Assembly (NCBI RefSeq): GCF_964656455.1
Contig: NC_135721.1
Span: 85,726,754-85,790,753, forward strand
DNA: 64,000 bases
Origin: Halichoerus grypus
Taxonomy: Eukaryota; Chordata; Mammalia; Carnivora; Phocidae
Direction: 5' to 3'
Both the position numbers and the translations under genes were made by a program. Shown here one piece after another: positions 34,117 through 46,090 of this stretch. Position 1 is the stretch's first letter, and each line of letters begins with the position of its first letter. The notes below the pieces were generated by a model. The model had not been told where the DNA came from. It did not search any database and was given only the letters and a program-made list of their open reading frames with translations.

Positions 34117-35305
34117 AAAACCTGGCCTGTAGAGGCAGAACAAGATGGCGGAGGAGACCTAGATTTCTTCTGGTCCCAGGAATTCAGCTAGATAGGGATC
34201 AAACCATTCTGAACACCTACGAACTCAACAGGAGATCAAAGAAAAGAATAGCAGCAACACTCTGAACAGAAAAGTGACCACTTTCTGGAAGGTAGGACAT
34301 GTAGAGAAGTGAATCCGAGGCAATATTCGGGAGGATGGATGGCAGGGGAGGAGGGCTCCATCGGCCGCTTCTGGCAAGTGATAGAGTGGCGGAGCACAAA
34401 ATCAGAACTTTTAGAAGTCGGCTCCGCTGAGGGACGTCGCTCCGGTGGCTAAGCGGGGTGTGGAACCCTCTCTGGGACAGTGTGGTCTCAGGACCCTTGG
34501 GGTCACAGGAAGACTGGGGGTGCCTGAGTGCAGCAGAGCTCCCAGGTATCAGGGCGGGGAAGCCGGCTGCAGAGACGGAGCCGAGGAGTGGGCTCTCAGC
34601 TTAGGGTTGCCATAAACCATGATCCGAGGCACAGTCGGGCCACTGCTCTTCCAGCAGGGACCCAACAAGTGGCAGATCCGGGGAAACTCCCCTTCCTCCC
34701 CCGGGAGGAGCGGCACGGGAGCACACCGCAGGGATCTGCTGGGTTTGGAGACTCCACACGGGATTGGGTGCCAGAGATAGAAATGCCCAGTCACAGGCCG
34801 GGTGAGCACGGAGTGCAGGGGGAGACCAGGGAGACGGGAGTGATTGACTGCTTTTCTCTGAGGGCTTACTGAGGAGTGGGGCCCGAGTTCTTGGCTCCTC
34901 CGGGGTGGAGATTGGGAGGCCACCATTTTCACTCTCCTCCTCCAAAGCTGCATGGAAAGCTCTTGCAGGGAACAAAAGCTCCCCAGAGCAAACCCAAGCA
35001 GATTACTTAGCCCAGACCCGGCAAGGGCGGGCGATTCCGTCTCCAGCAAAGACATTTGGGAACCACAGCAACAGGCCCCTCCCCCAGAAGATCAGCAAGA
35101 ACATCCAGCCAAGACCAAGTCTACCCATCAATGAGAACCGCAGAACTCCAGCGCTAGAGGAATACTGCACATAGAATTCATGGCTTTTTTACCATGATTC
35201 TTTAGTCTTTCAAGTTAATTTTTTTTTAACTGTCTTTTCTTTTTTTTTTTTTTTTGAATTTTTCTTTTTCCCTTTTTCAACCAAAATCTTATCAATCCCT
35301 TTTTT

Positions 35306-35490
35306 TTTTAAGATTTTATTTATTTGACAGAGAGAGACACAGCAAAAGAGGCAACACAAGCAGAGGGAGTGGGAGAGGGAGAAGCAGGCTTCCTGCTGAG
35401 CAAGGAGCCTGATGCAGGGCTCGATCCCAGGATCCCGGGATCATGGCCTGAGATGAAGGCAGATGCTTAATGACTGAGCCACCCAGGCAC
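35306..35490 (-). mobile_element. CanSINE nested in the L1-B leader
   Basis: Opposite to its host L1. A perfect 19-bp target duplication, TCTTATCAATCCCTTTTTT, lies at 35287-35305 and 35491-35509. The head complement is GAGCCACCCAGGCACTC. Confidence 0.95.
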
Positions 35491-36098
35491 TCTTATCAAT
35501 CCCTTTTTTAAAAAATATTTTTTATTTTTTCATTTTTAGAGTAATATTCTATCCCTTCATAATAGTTAACCTTATTATTGGTTTATATATATATAAGTTG
35601 TTCTCTCTTTAAAATTTTGAGATAGTTTCTTCTAACAGATCAAAATATACCCTAAATCTCTAGTGTGTGGCTTTGTTCTAGTCTCCTGCCTGATCACATT
35701 CTCTCCCTTTTTTTTTTTTTTAAATCCTCTTCTTTCTTTTTTCAACCAACTTCTTATCTTATCAATTCCTTTTATAAAATCTTTTATAATTTGCTCCTTT
35801 ACATTCATATTCCATTCCTTCATTGTCTTAACCCTTATTTTTGTACATATATAAATTTTTCTTTCTTTAAAATTTTGGCAGGCACTTTCTTCTAACAGAC
35901 CAAAATAAGCCCAAAATCTAGTGTGTGGCACTAATCTATTCACCAGCCGGATCATATTTGATAATATTCTGGTATTTGTTTTATTTTGTTTTTGTTTTTT
36001 TGTTTTTTCTTTTCTTTTTTGTTTTTTCTTTTTTCTTTCTTTCCCTTTCCTCTCCCCAGGTTTCAGGTCTTTTCTGATTTGTTTAGTGCATATTTTCT

Positions 36099-36294
36099 TT
36101 TTTTTTTTTAAGATTTTATTTATTTATCTTACAGAGAGAGAGAGAAAGAACAAGTAGGGGAGCAGCAGAGGGAGAGGGAAAAGCATGCTCCCTGCCAAGC
36201 AGGAAACCTGATGCGGGGCTTGATCCCAGGAACCTGGGACCATGATCTGAGCTGAAGGCAGATGCTTAACGAACTGAGCCACGCAGGCGCCCTG
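36099..36294 (-). mobile_element. CanSINE nested just upstream of L1-B ORF1
   Basis: Opposite to its host L1. The target duplication AGTGCATATTTTCT (36085-36098) / AGTGTATATTTTCT (36295-36308) has one mismatch. The head complement is GAGCCACGCAGGCGCCC. Confidence 0.95.
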
Positions 36295-36369
36295 AGTGTA
36301 TATTTTCTGGGGGCGTTGTTACCCTGTTAGCATTTTGTCCTCTCATTCATCTATTCTCCACTGGACAAA

Positions 36370-37264
36370 AGGACAAGACGGAAAAATCACCTCAACAAAA
36401 AGAACAAGAGGCAATACCAACTGCCAGGGACCTAATCAATACAGACATTGGTACGATGTCAGAACTAGAGTTCAGAATAATGATTTTCAAGATACTAGCT
36501 GGGCTTGAAAAAAGCATAGAAGTTATTAGAGAAATGCTTTCTGGAGAAATAAAAGTACTAAAATCTAACCAAGTCGAAATCAAAAAGGCTATTAATGAGG
36601 TGCAGTCAAAAATGGAGGCTCTAATGGCTAGGATAAATGAGGCAGAAGAGAGAATCAGTGATATAGAAGACCAAATGATGGAAAATAAAGAAGCTGAGAA
36701 AAAGAGAGATAAACAACTACTGGATCACAAGGGCAGAATTCGAGAGATAAGCGATACCATAAGACGAAATAATATTAGAATAATTGGGATCCCAGAAGAA
36801 GAAGAAAGAGAGAGGGGGCAGAAGGTATATTGGAGTAAATTATAGCAGAGAACTTCCCTAATTTGGGGAAGGAAACAGGCATCAAAATCCAGGAGACACA
36901 GAGAACCCCTCTCAAAATCAATAAAAATAGGTCAACACCCTGACATCTAATAGTAATACTTATGAGTCTCAGAGACAAAGAGAAAATCCTGAAAGCAGAT
37001 CGGGAGAAAAGATATGTAACCTACAATGGTAGAAACATTAGATTGGCAACAGACCTATCCACAGAGACCTGGCAGGACAGAAAGGACTGGTATGATATAT
37101 TCAGAGCACTAAATGAGAAAAATATGCAGCCAAGAATACTATATCCAGCTAGGCTGTCATTGAAAATAGAAGGAGACATAAAAAGCTTCCAGGACAAACA
37201 AAAGCTAAAGGAATTTGCAAACATGAAACCAGCCCTACAAGAAATATTGAAAGGGGTCCTCTAA
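36370..37264 (+). pseudogene. L1-B ORF1, broken
   Basis: Homologous to the intact ORF1 of L1-A. The start codon has become AGG (36370-36372), and the A-run six bases later is one base short, so the N-terminus is lost. The next in-frame Met is at 36456 (MSELEFRIMIF), and the coiled-coil part runs from there. An extra G near 36817 shifts the frame. The original frame also has a CAA-to-TAA change shortly after and a CGA-to-TGA change near 36941. The RRM end and C-terminal domain resume at 36962 (MSLRDKEKIL) and finish at 37264 with the usual LQEILKGVL. It cannot make ORF1p. Confidence 0.93.
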
Positions 37265-37345
37265 GCAAAGAGAGAGCCTAAAAGCAACATAGACCAGAAA
37301 GGAACACAGACAATATATAGTAACAGTCACCTTACAGGCAATACA

Positions 37346-40300
37346 ATGGCACTAAATTCATATCTTTCAATAGTTACCCTGAATGTAAATGGGCTAAATG
37401 TCCCAATCAAAAGACACAGGCTATTAGATTGGATTAAAAAACAAGACCCATCGATATGCTGTCCGCAAGAGACTCGTTTTAGAACCAAAGACACCCCCAG
37501 ATTGAAAGTGAAGGGGTGGAAAACCATTTACCATGCTAATGGACACCAAAAGAAAGCTGGGGTGGCAATCCTTCTATCAGACAAATTAGATTTTAAATCA
37601 AAGATTGTAATAAGAGATGAGGAAGGACACTATATCCTACTTAAAGGGTCTATCCAACAAGAAGATCTAACAATTGTAAATATCTATGGCCCTAACATAG
37701 GAGCAGCCAATTATACAATACAATTAATAACAAAAGCAAAGACACACATCGACAACAATACAATAACAGTGGGGGACTTTAACACCCCCCTCACTGAAAT
37801 GGACAGATCGTCTAAGCAAAAGATCAACAAGGAAATAAAGACCTTAAATGACACACTGGACCAAATGGACTTCACAGATATATTCAGAACATTCCATCCC
37901 AAAGCAACAGAATACACATTCTTCTCTAGTGCCCATGGAACATTCTCCAGAATAGATCACATCCTAGGTCATAAATCAGGTCTCAACCAGTACCAAAAGA
38001 TTGGGATCATTCCCTGCATATTTTCAGACCACAATGCTTTGAACCTAGAACTCAATCACAAGAGGAAAGTCAGAAAGAACTCAATATATGGAGGATAAAT
38101 AGCATCCTATTAAAGAATGAATGGGTCAACCAGGAAATTAAAGAAGAATTAAAAAAATCATGGAAACAAATAAAAACGAAAACATAACTGTTCCAAATCT
38201 TTGCGATACAGCAAAGGCAGTCCTAAGAGGAAAGTATATAGCAATACAAGCCTTTCTCAAGAAACAAGGAAGGTCTCAAATACATAACCTAACCCTACAC
38301 CTAAAGGAGCTGGAGAAAGAACAGCAAAGAAAGCCTAAACCCAGCAGGAGAAGAGAAATAATAAAGATCAGAGCAGAAATCAATGAAATAGAAACCAAAA
38401 GAACAGTAGAACAGATCAAAGAAACTAGGAGCTAGTTCTTTGAAAGAATTAACAAGATTGATAAACCCGTGGCCAGACTTATCAAAAAGAAAAGAGAAAC
38501 GACCCAAATAAATAAAATCATGAATGAAAGAGAGAGCATAACCAACACCAAAGCAATACAAACAATTATAAGAACATATTATGAGCAACTATATGCCAGC
38601 AAATTAGATAATCTGGAAGAAATGGATGCATTCCTAGAGATGTATCAACTACCAAAACTGAACCAGGAAGAACTAGAAAACCTGAAAGACCCATAACCAC
38701 TAAGGAAATTGAAGCAGTCATCAAAAATCTCCCAACAAACAAGAACCCAGGGCCAGATGACTTCCCAGGGGAATTCTACCAAACATTTCAAGAAGAATTA
38801 ATACCTATTCTTCTGAAACTGTTCCAAAAAATAGAAATGGAAGGAAAATTTCCAAACTCGTTTTATGAGGCCACCATTACCTTGATCCCCAAACCAAAGA
38901 CCCCATCAAAAAGGGGAATTACAGGCCAATATCCCTGATGAACATGGATGCAAAAAATCTCACCAAAGTACTAGCCAATAGGATCCAACAGTACATTAAA
39001 AGAATTATTCACCACGACCAAGTGGGATTTGTACCTGGGCTGCAAGGTTGGTTCAACATCTGCAAATCAATCAATGTGATATAATACATTAATAAAAGAA
39101 AGAACATGAACCATATGATCCCCTCAATAGATGCAGAAAAAGCATTTGACAATGTATAGCATCCTTTCTTGATTAAAACTCTTCACAGTGTAGGGATAGA
39201 GGGTACATACCTCAACATCATAAAAGCCATCTATGAAAAACCTACAGTGAGTATCATTCTCAATGGGGAAAAACTGAGAGGTTTTCCCCTGAGGTTAGGA
39301 ACACGGCAGGGATGTCCACTATCACCACTGCTATTCAACATAGGACTAGCAGTCCTAACCTCAACAATCAGACAACAAAAAGAAATAAAAGGCATCTGAA
39401 TCGGCAAAGAAGAAGTCAAACTCTCACTCTTTGCAGATGATTTTATGTGGAAAACCCAAAAGACTCCACCCCAAAACTGCTAGAACTCATACAGGAATTC
39501 AGTAAAGTGGCAGGATATAAAATCAATGCACAGAAATCAGTGGCATTCCTATACACCAACAACAAGACAGAAGAAAGAGAAATCAAGGAGTCCATCCCAT
39601 TTACAATTGCACCCAAAACCATAAGATACCTAGGAATAAATCTAACCAAAGAGGCAAAGGATCTGTACTCTGAAAACTATAAAATACTCATGAAAGAAAT
39701 TGAGGAAGACACAAAGAAATGGAAAAACGTTCCATGCTCATGGATTGGAAGAACAAATATTGTGAAAATGTCAATGCTACCTAGAGCAATCTACACATTC
39801 AATGCAATCCCCATCAAAATACCATCCACTTTTTTCAAAGAAATGGAACAAATAATCCTAAAATTTGTATGGAACCAGAAAAGACCCTGAATATCCAGAG
39901 GAATGTTGAAAAAGAAAAGCAAAGCTGGCGGCATCACAATTCCGGACTTCCAGCTCTATTACAAAGCTGTCATCATCAAGACAGTGTGGTACTGGCACAA
40001 AAACAGACACATAGATCAATGGAACAGAATAGAGAGCCCAGAAATGGACCCTCAACTCTATGGTCAGCTCATCTTCAACAAAGCAGGAAAGAATGTTCAA
40101 TGGAAAAAAGACAGTCTCTTCAACAAATGGTGTTGGGAAAATTGGACAGCCACATGCAGAAGAATTTAACTGGACCATTTCCTTACACCACACACAAAAA
40201 TAGACTCCAAATGGTTGAAAGACCTAAATGTGAGACAGGAGTCCATCAAAATCCTGAAGGAGAACACAGGCAGCAACCTCTTCGACCTCAGCCACAGCAA

Positions 40301-41144
40301 CTTCTTCCTAGAAACATCGCCAAAGGCAAGGGAAGCAAGGGCAAAAATGAACTATTGGGACCTCATCAAGATAAAAAGCTTTTGCACAGCAAAAGAAACA
40401 GTCAACAAAACCAAAAGACAACCAACAGAATGGGAGAAGATACTTGCAAATGACATATCAGATAAAGGGCTAGTATCCAAAATCTTTAAAGAACTTCTTA
40501 AACTCAACACCCAAAGAACAAATGATCCAATCAAGAAATGGGCAGAAGACATGAACAGACATTTTTCTAAAGAAGACATCCAAATGGCCAACAGACACAT
40601 GAAAAAGTGCTCAACATCGCTCAGCATCAGGGAAATCCAAATCAAAACCTCAATGAGATACCACCTCACACCAGTCAGAAAGGCTAAAATTAACAAGTCA
40701 GGAAATGACAGATGTTGGCAGGGATGCAGAGAAAGGGGAACCCTCCTACACTGTTGGTGGGAATGCAAACTGCTGCAGCCACTCTGGAAAACAGTATGGA
40801 AGTTCTTCAAAAAGTTGAAAATAGAGCTACCATACGATCCAGCAATTACACTACTGGGTATTTACCCCAAAGATATAAATGTAGGGATCCGAAGGGGTAC
40901 GTGCATCCCGATGTTTATAGCAGCAATGTCCACAATAGCCAAACTTTGGAAAGAGCCAAGATATCCATCGACAGATGAATGGATAAAGAAGAAGTGGTAT
41001 ATATATACGATGGAATATTATGCAGCCATCAAAAGGAATGAAATCTTGCCATTTGCAACGATGTGGATAGAATTGGAGAGTGTTATGCTGAGCGAAATAA
41101 GTCAATCAGAGAAAGACATGTATCATATGACCTCACTGATATGA
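37346..41144 (+). pseudogene. L1-B ORF2, broken
   Basis: It begins with a normal MALNSYLSIVTLNVNG at 37346. The endonuclease domain (about residues 1-238) is uninterrupted to 38098 and keeps [15 protein letters not shown] and FSDH, although the His after QET is Arg. Defects follow: a frameshift before 38098, TGG-to-TAG near 38433, a frameshift near 38696, TAA at 39082-39084, CGA-to-TGA at about 39397, a short deletion directly after the catalytic FADD near 39440, TGA at about 39888 and TAA at 40167-40169. The last 309 codons (40215-41144), including the CCHC motif, are open. Not functional as RT, though an isolated endonuclease-domain peptide could in principle be translated. Confidence 0.94.
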
Positions 41145-41607
41145 GGAATTCTTAATCTCAGGAAGCAAACTGAGGGTTGCTGGAGTGGTGGGGGATGGGA
41201 GGGATGGGGTGGCTGGGTGATAGATATTGAGGAGGGTATGTGCTATGGTGAGCGCTGTGAATTGTGCAAGACTGTTGAATCACAGATCTGTACCTCTGGA
41301 ACAAATAATACATTATATGTTAAAAAAGAAAAAAGAAGATAGCAGGAGGGGAAGAATGAAGGGGGGGAAATCGGATGGGGAGATGAACCATGAGAGACAA
41401 TGGACTCTGAAAAGCAGGCTGAGGGTTCTGGAGGGGAGGGGGGTGTGGGAGGATGGGTTGGCCTGGTGATGCGTATTAAGGAGGGCATGTTCTGCATGGA
41501 GCACTGGGTGTTGTATGCAAATAATGAATCGTGGAACACTACATCAAAAACTAATGATGTAATGTATGTTGATTAACATAACATAAAAAAAAAAAAAAAA
41601 AAAAAAA
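41145..41607 (+). repeat. L1-B 3' UTR (two related units) and A-tail
   Basis: Unit 1 (about 41153-41325) and unit 2 (about 41340-41583) align through CTGAGGGTT, a G-rich block, GGAGGGTATGT / GGAGGGCATGT and a GAATC...AATA end. Between them lies the A-rich strip AAAAAAGAAAAAAGAAG (41322-41338), which looks like a fossil tail. The final A-run is 41584-41607. Confidence 0.8.
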
Positions 41608-41618
41608 CTTGGCCTGTA

Positions 41619-42084
41619 CCTGGGACCTAAAGGATGAGTAGAAGTTATTCAGGAGAAGAAAGGATAGAGGGAACCTCCAAAGTCCAATGTCAAGATGCAC
41701 AAGTTAGATGCACTAGAAAAATTTTAAAAGAGAGCAACCTCTCTGTACAACAAAATGCACATGAAGAGATGAGTGGATACAAACTTGGAGACAGAAATAT
41801 GGGAGTTGAGCATCCCAAATCCAATCCACTGGCCATTGCTGTCAGGAGGTCTTCAAAAGAGATCTAGAATTTGTCTGCATCTACTACTGCATCCCTGGTT
41901 CAAGCCAACCTCCCCAGTTTTTGGGAGGGATGCCACACCTTCTGTCTCACCTCTCACTTCCACCATTGCCCTGTGCAGAAGCCAAAGTTACATCAGATCA
42001 TCCCACTCCTGGCCTTCGTAGAGATTGACTAACTTTCCACTGTGCAAAGAATAAAGGAATAAAGACCACGTCCCTTTTCTTTTC
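41619..42084. other. Non-coding DNA, nothing recognised
   Basis: Unique-looking sequence between L1-B and the old L1M element. Confidence 0.6.
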
Positions 42085-42495
42085 TAAATTAAGCTTTTCA
42101 CTTTGAAATCATTGTAGACTCATGTGCAATTATAAAAAATAATTGTACCCTTTACCCAGTTTCTCCAGATGATAACATACATATTGCAAAAGTGCAGAGC
42201 AATACTCAGGATATTGACATTGAGGCAATACATTTCCATCACCACAAGACTTTCTTGCCTTGATCTTTTATTGATACGTCCAGCTATCACTCCCATCTTC
42301 CCCTTCCCTAACCCCTGTTAGGCACAAATCTCTTCTCCATTTTTATAATTCTGGTCATTGAAAGAATGATATAGAAATAGAATCATGCAGTATGTAGTTA
42401 CTGGGTTTTTTTTTTTTTTTCTCTTACTATAATTCCCTGCAGATTCATCCATGCTATTATATGTATCAGTAGTTAATTCAAAGTTTTATCAATAT

Positions 42496-42750
42496 AGGGG
42501 AGCCTGGGTGGCTCAGTTGGTTGAGCGGCTGACTCTCAGTTTTGGCTCAGGTTGTGATCTCAGGGTCCTGGGATCGAGCCCCACATTGGGCTTTGTGCTC
42601 AGTGCAGAGTCTGCTTGAGGATTCTCCCCCTTCCTCCCCTTCTGCCCCCCCATTTGCATGCTCTCTCTCTCAAATAAATAATTTATTTGATAATTTGAAA
42701 AAATTTATATATATATGTAATATATATAAAAAATAGTAATTTTTAAAAAA
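42496..42750 (+). mobile_element. CanSINE in L1M, older variant
   Basis: The head GGGGAGCCTGGGTGGCTCAG is followed by GGCTGACTCTCAGTTTTGGC and GTGCAGAGTCTGCTTGAGGA. The tail has degenerated to an AT-rich strip (42671-42750). Target duplication not clear. Confidence 0.9.
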
Positions 42751-43647
42751 TTATTGATATGAATGTACCACAGTGTCATTATAATTCACCTGTTGAATCT
42801 GAGTTGTTTCCAGTTTAGGTCTATTATGAATAAAGCTGCTGTGAATATCCACATACAGATTTTTGTGTGAACAGAAGCTTTCATTGCTCTGGGATAAATA
42901 CACAAGAGTGCAATCACTGGGTCACATGGTAGTTGCATACCCACTCTTTCTTATAAGAAACTTGCTGAACTGTGCTCCAGAATGGCTGGATCATTTTGCT
43001 TTGCCATGGGCAATGTATGAATGACTCATTTCTTTTTATCTCTGTCAGCATTTGGTGTTTTCACTAACTTTTTTTTTTTTCAATTTTAGCCATTCTGACA
43101 GGCATGTAGTGGTATCTCACTGTAGTTTTAATTTTCATTTCCCTAATGGCTAATGATGTGGAACACCTTTTAATATATTTGTCATCTGTATATCCTCTTC
43201 TGTGAAATGTTTATCTATTTTTCCTGTTGTCTAATTGAATTATTTTTTAGCATCGAATTTTGAGAATCTGTTATATACTCTAGATACCACTTCTTTATCA
43301 AATATGTGGTTTGCAAATACTGTGCTCCATTCTGTAGCTTGTCTTTTTATCCCCTTCACATCAGGTTCCACAGAACAAAAGTTTTTAATTTTGATGAGGT
43401 CTAATTGAATTTTGGAATGAATGAATTTAATTTTGACGAGGTCCATTTTTCTCCTGCTGAGTCATGATTTTAATGTCAAGTCTGACACTGTTTCCTAGCC
43501 CTAGAGAGCAAAGATTATAGATTTACATTTTACATTTAAGTCTGTGATCCCTTTGGAGTCAATTTTTGTATAAGATGTGAGGTTACGTTTCATCCTTTTT
43601 TACTATGGATGTCCAGACCTGCAGCATAATTTGTTGATAAGACTCTC

Positions 43648-43980
43648 TGTATTAGTCTGCTTAGGATACTATAACAAAACTCCAGGGACTGGGAGGCTTA
43701 AACAACAGACATTTAATCTGGGAAGCCCAAGATCAAGGTACAGGCCAATTCAGTTCCTGGTGACTTGAAGACAGCTGCCTTCTCTCTGTCCTCACATGAC
43801 ACACGGAGTGTGATCTCTTTCTCTCTTCTTTTAAAGCCCCTGTCCAATCATAGAGATCCTACCCTCACGACCTCATCTGACCCTCAATACTTCCCAAAGG
43901 CCCCATCTCCAAAAACAGTCACGTTGAGGGTTAGAGCTTCAACATGTGGATTGTGAGGGGCAACAACTCAGTCCATAACA
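43648..43980 (+). mobile_element. MLT1A-like solo LTR (ERVL-MaLR) in L1M
   Basis: A 333-bp LTR beginning TGTATTAGTCTGCTTAGG and ending CATAACA, with GGGAGGCTTAAACAACAGAC, CCAAGATCAAGGTACAGGC and TGTCCTCACATG in the expected MLT1 order. A perfect 5-bp target duplication, CTCTC, lies at 43643-43647 and 43981-43985. It is a single LTR with no internal viral region and no coding capacity. It inserted into the old L1M element. Confidence 0.9.
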
Positions 43981-45446
43981 CTCTCTTAACCCTGTTGAAT
44001 TGTTTGTGCATCTTTGCAAATAGTCTTTGGCCACAATTGGGTGGGGAACTATTTTTGGGTTCTCCACTCTGTTTCATTGATCTATGTATATCTCCTTCTC
44101 ATAATACCACACCACCTGGCTACTTTGGCTAAGGTAGCTATATAATAGCCTTTAATATCTATAGAGCTATTCCTCCCACTTTATTCTTCTTTCTCAAGAT
44201 TGTTTTAACTATCTCAGGTTCTGTTCCTTTTTATATAAATTTTATAATAAACTTGTTTATTTCTATCAAAACCTGCTGGGATTGTGATAGGAATTGCATT
44301 GATCTATAAATCAATTTGGGAAGAATTGACATTTTTTACCACTTGAATGGTCCAAGCTACTAACACAATATGTCTCTTTATTTTTTCAGGACTTTTTTTT
44401 TTTATTCCTTTCTCAACATCTTTAATTTTCAGCATACAGATCCTGTACATGTTATGTTAAGTTTATACCCAGCATTTAATTTTCTTTGGAGTGTTCATAA
44501 ATGATATTATGTTTTTAATTTTGCTTTCTACATGTTCATTGTTAGTATATAGAAATGTGATTGAGTTTTATGTGCTGATCTCGTATCCTGAGAAGTTACT
44601 GCAGTCACTGATTATCTCTGGGAGGGTTTTTTTCTTGTTTTGCTTCTTTGTTTGTTTTTGATAGTTTAATTTTTTAAATTCTTTGTGACTTCTTATGTAG
44701 ACAATTATGTCGCTTCAAATGAGACAATTTTATATCTTTCTGTCTCATCTGTGTGCCTTTTGTTTCTGTTTCTTGCCCTATTGCATTTGCTAGAACTTCT
44801 AGTACTATGTTGAATAAGAGTAGTTAGAGTGTACGTCCTTGCCTGCTTCCCAATCTTAGAGACAAACCTTTCACCATTAAGTATGGTGTTCGGTGGAGTT
44901 TTTTTGGTAGATAATTGTTGTCAAGTTAAGGAACTTTCTTCTGTTTCTCTTTGCTGAGAGTTTTGTTTTTTTTATTATATTTTTTGTAATGAATGGGTGC
45001 TAGATATTGTCAAATTCTTTTTCTACATCTATTGATATAATCATATGACTTTTCTTCTTTTGCTCATTCATATTATGGGTAACATTGATTTTCAAATGTT
45101 GAACCCATCTTGCATACCTGTTGAATACCCCTTTGTGACATTTTCTAATTCTTATTACACATTTTTAGATGTGATATGATAAAATTTTATTGATTTTAAC
45201 ATCTAAATTCAGGAAAGATATTAATTTGTACTTTTCTTTCTTTTTTTTTATAATGTCTTTGTCTAATTTTGGTAACAGGATATTACTAGCCTCAAAAAAA
45301 TGAACTGAGAAATGGAGAAATGCCCCCCTCTCTTCTATTTTCTGGAAGAAATTGTAAATTTTTAAATGTTTGGTAAAATTCTCCAATAATATCATCTTGG
45401 CCTGGAGGTTTTTTCAGGAGATTTTAAAATAAAAATTCAATTTCTA

Positions 45447-45619
45447 GAGGGGAGGGGGGTGGGAGGATAGGTCAGCCTGGTGATGGGTATTGGGGAGGGC
45501 ACATTCTGCATGGAGCACTGGGTGTTATGCACAAACAATGAATCATGGAACACTACATCAAAAACTAATGATGTAATGTATGGTGATTAACATAACAATA
45601 AAAATTAAAAAAATAAAAT
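45447..45619 (+). mobile_element. Young L1 3'-end fragment in L1M
   Basis: A 173-bp 5'-truncated insertion made only of the second 3' UTR unit (GAGGGGAGGGGGGTGGGAGG to ATGTATGGTGATTAACATAA) plus an A-rich tail. The target duplication AAATTCAATTTCTA lies at 45433-45446 and 45620-45633 and is perfect. Opposite to its host. Confidence 0.93.
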
Positions 45620-45736
45620 AAATTCAATTTCTATAATGGATTATGGAATATATTTATAGATATATATAGAGAATATAGAATAGAGTTGTAAAATTATATG
45701 GGTTATTTATTTCATCATGATTGGATTTGGTAATTT

Positions 45737-46090
45737 TTTTATTATTATGTTCAGTTAGCCAGCATATAGTACATCATTAGTTTTTGATGTAGTGTTCAAT
45801 GATTCATTAGTTGAGTATAACACCCAGTGCTCATCACAACATGTGCCCTCCTTAATACCCATCACCTAGTTACCCCACCCCCCGCCCTCCTCCTTTCTGT
45901 AACCCTCAGTTTGTTTCCCAGAGTCCAGAGTCTCTCATGGTTTGTCTCCCTTTCTGATTTCTTCCCATTCAGTTTTCCCTCCCTTCCCATATGGTCCTCT
46001 GTGCTATTCCTTATGTCCCACATATTAGTGAAACCATATCATAATTGTCCTTCTCTGCTTGACTTATTTCACTTAGCATAATACCCTCCA
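45737..46090 (-). mobile_element. Older carnivoran L1 3'-end fragment in L1M
   Basis: A 354-bp 5'-truncated copy whose 3' UTR has only one tail unit, joined directly to ORF2-end text (GCTTGACTTATTTCACTTAG). The perfect target duplication GGATTTGGTAATTT lies at 45723-45736 and 46091-46104. Confidence 0.92.

Larger units (their letters stand above)
34132..36369 (+). promoter_or_regulatory. L1-B 5' UTR and leader
   Basis: GC- and CpG-rich from 34132 to about 35160 (homologous to 14150-15200 of L1-A in reverse), then T-rich with the two ~250-bp tandem units (about 35240-35700 and 35700-35955, the first interrupted by a SINE). A second SINE lies at 36099-36294, just before ORF1. Both SINEs are antisense to the element. 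Confidence 0.85.
34132..41607 (+). mobile_element. Full-length LINE-1 (L1-B), plus strand
   Basis: About 7.48 kb including two nested SINEs (about 0.38 kb). It starts GAGGCAGAACAAGATGGCGG, with the YY1-type CAAGATGGCG at 34141-34150, and proceeds through a GC-rich 5' UTR, T-rich leader, degraded ORF1, degraded ORF2, two-unit 3' UTR and an A-tail ending at 41607. The target duplication AAAACCTGGCCTGTA (34117-34131) / AAAACTTGGCCTGTA (41604-41618) has one mismatch. It is in opposite orientation to L1-A and homologous along its whole length. It carries more damage than L1-A. Confidence 0.95.

Noticed and set aside
43240..43446. Short minus-strand frames resembling ORF2 text in 43-49 kb.
   Set aside because: They are degraded remnants of the old L1M and the fragment at 48226, already covered by those entries.
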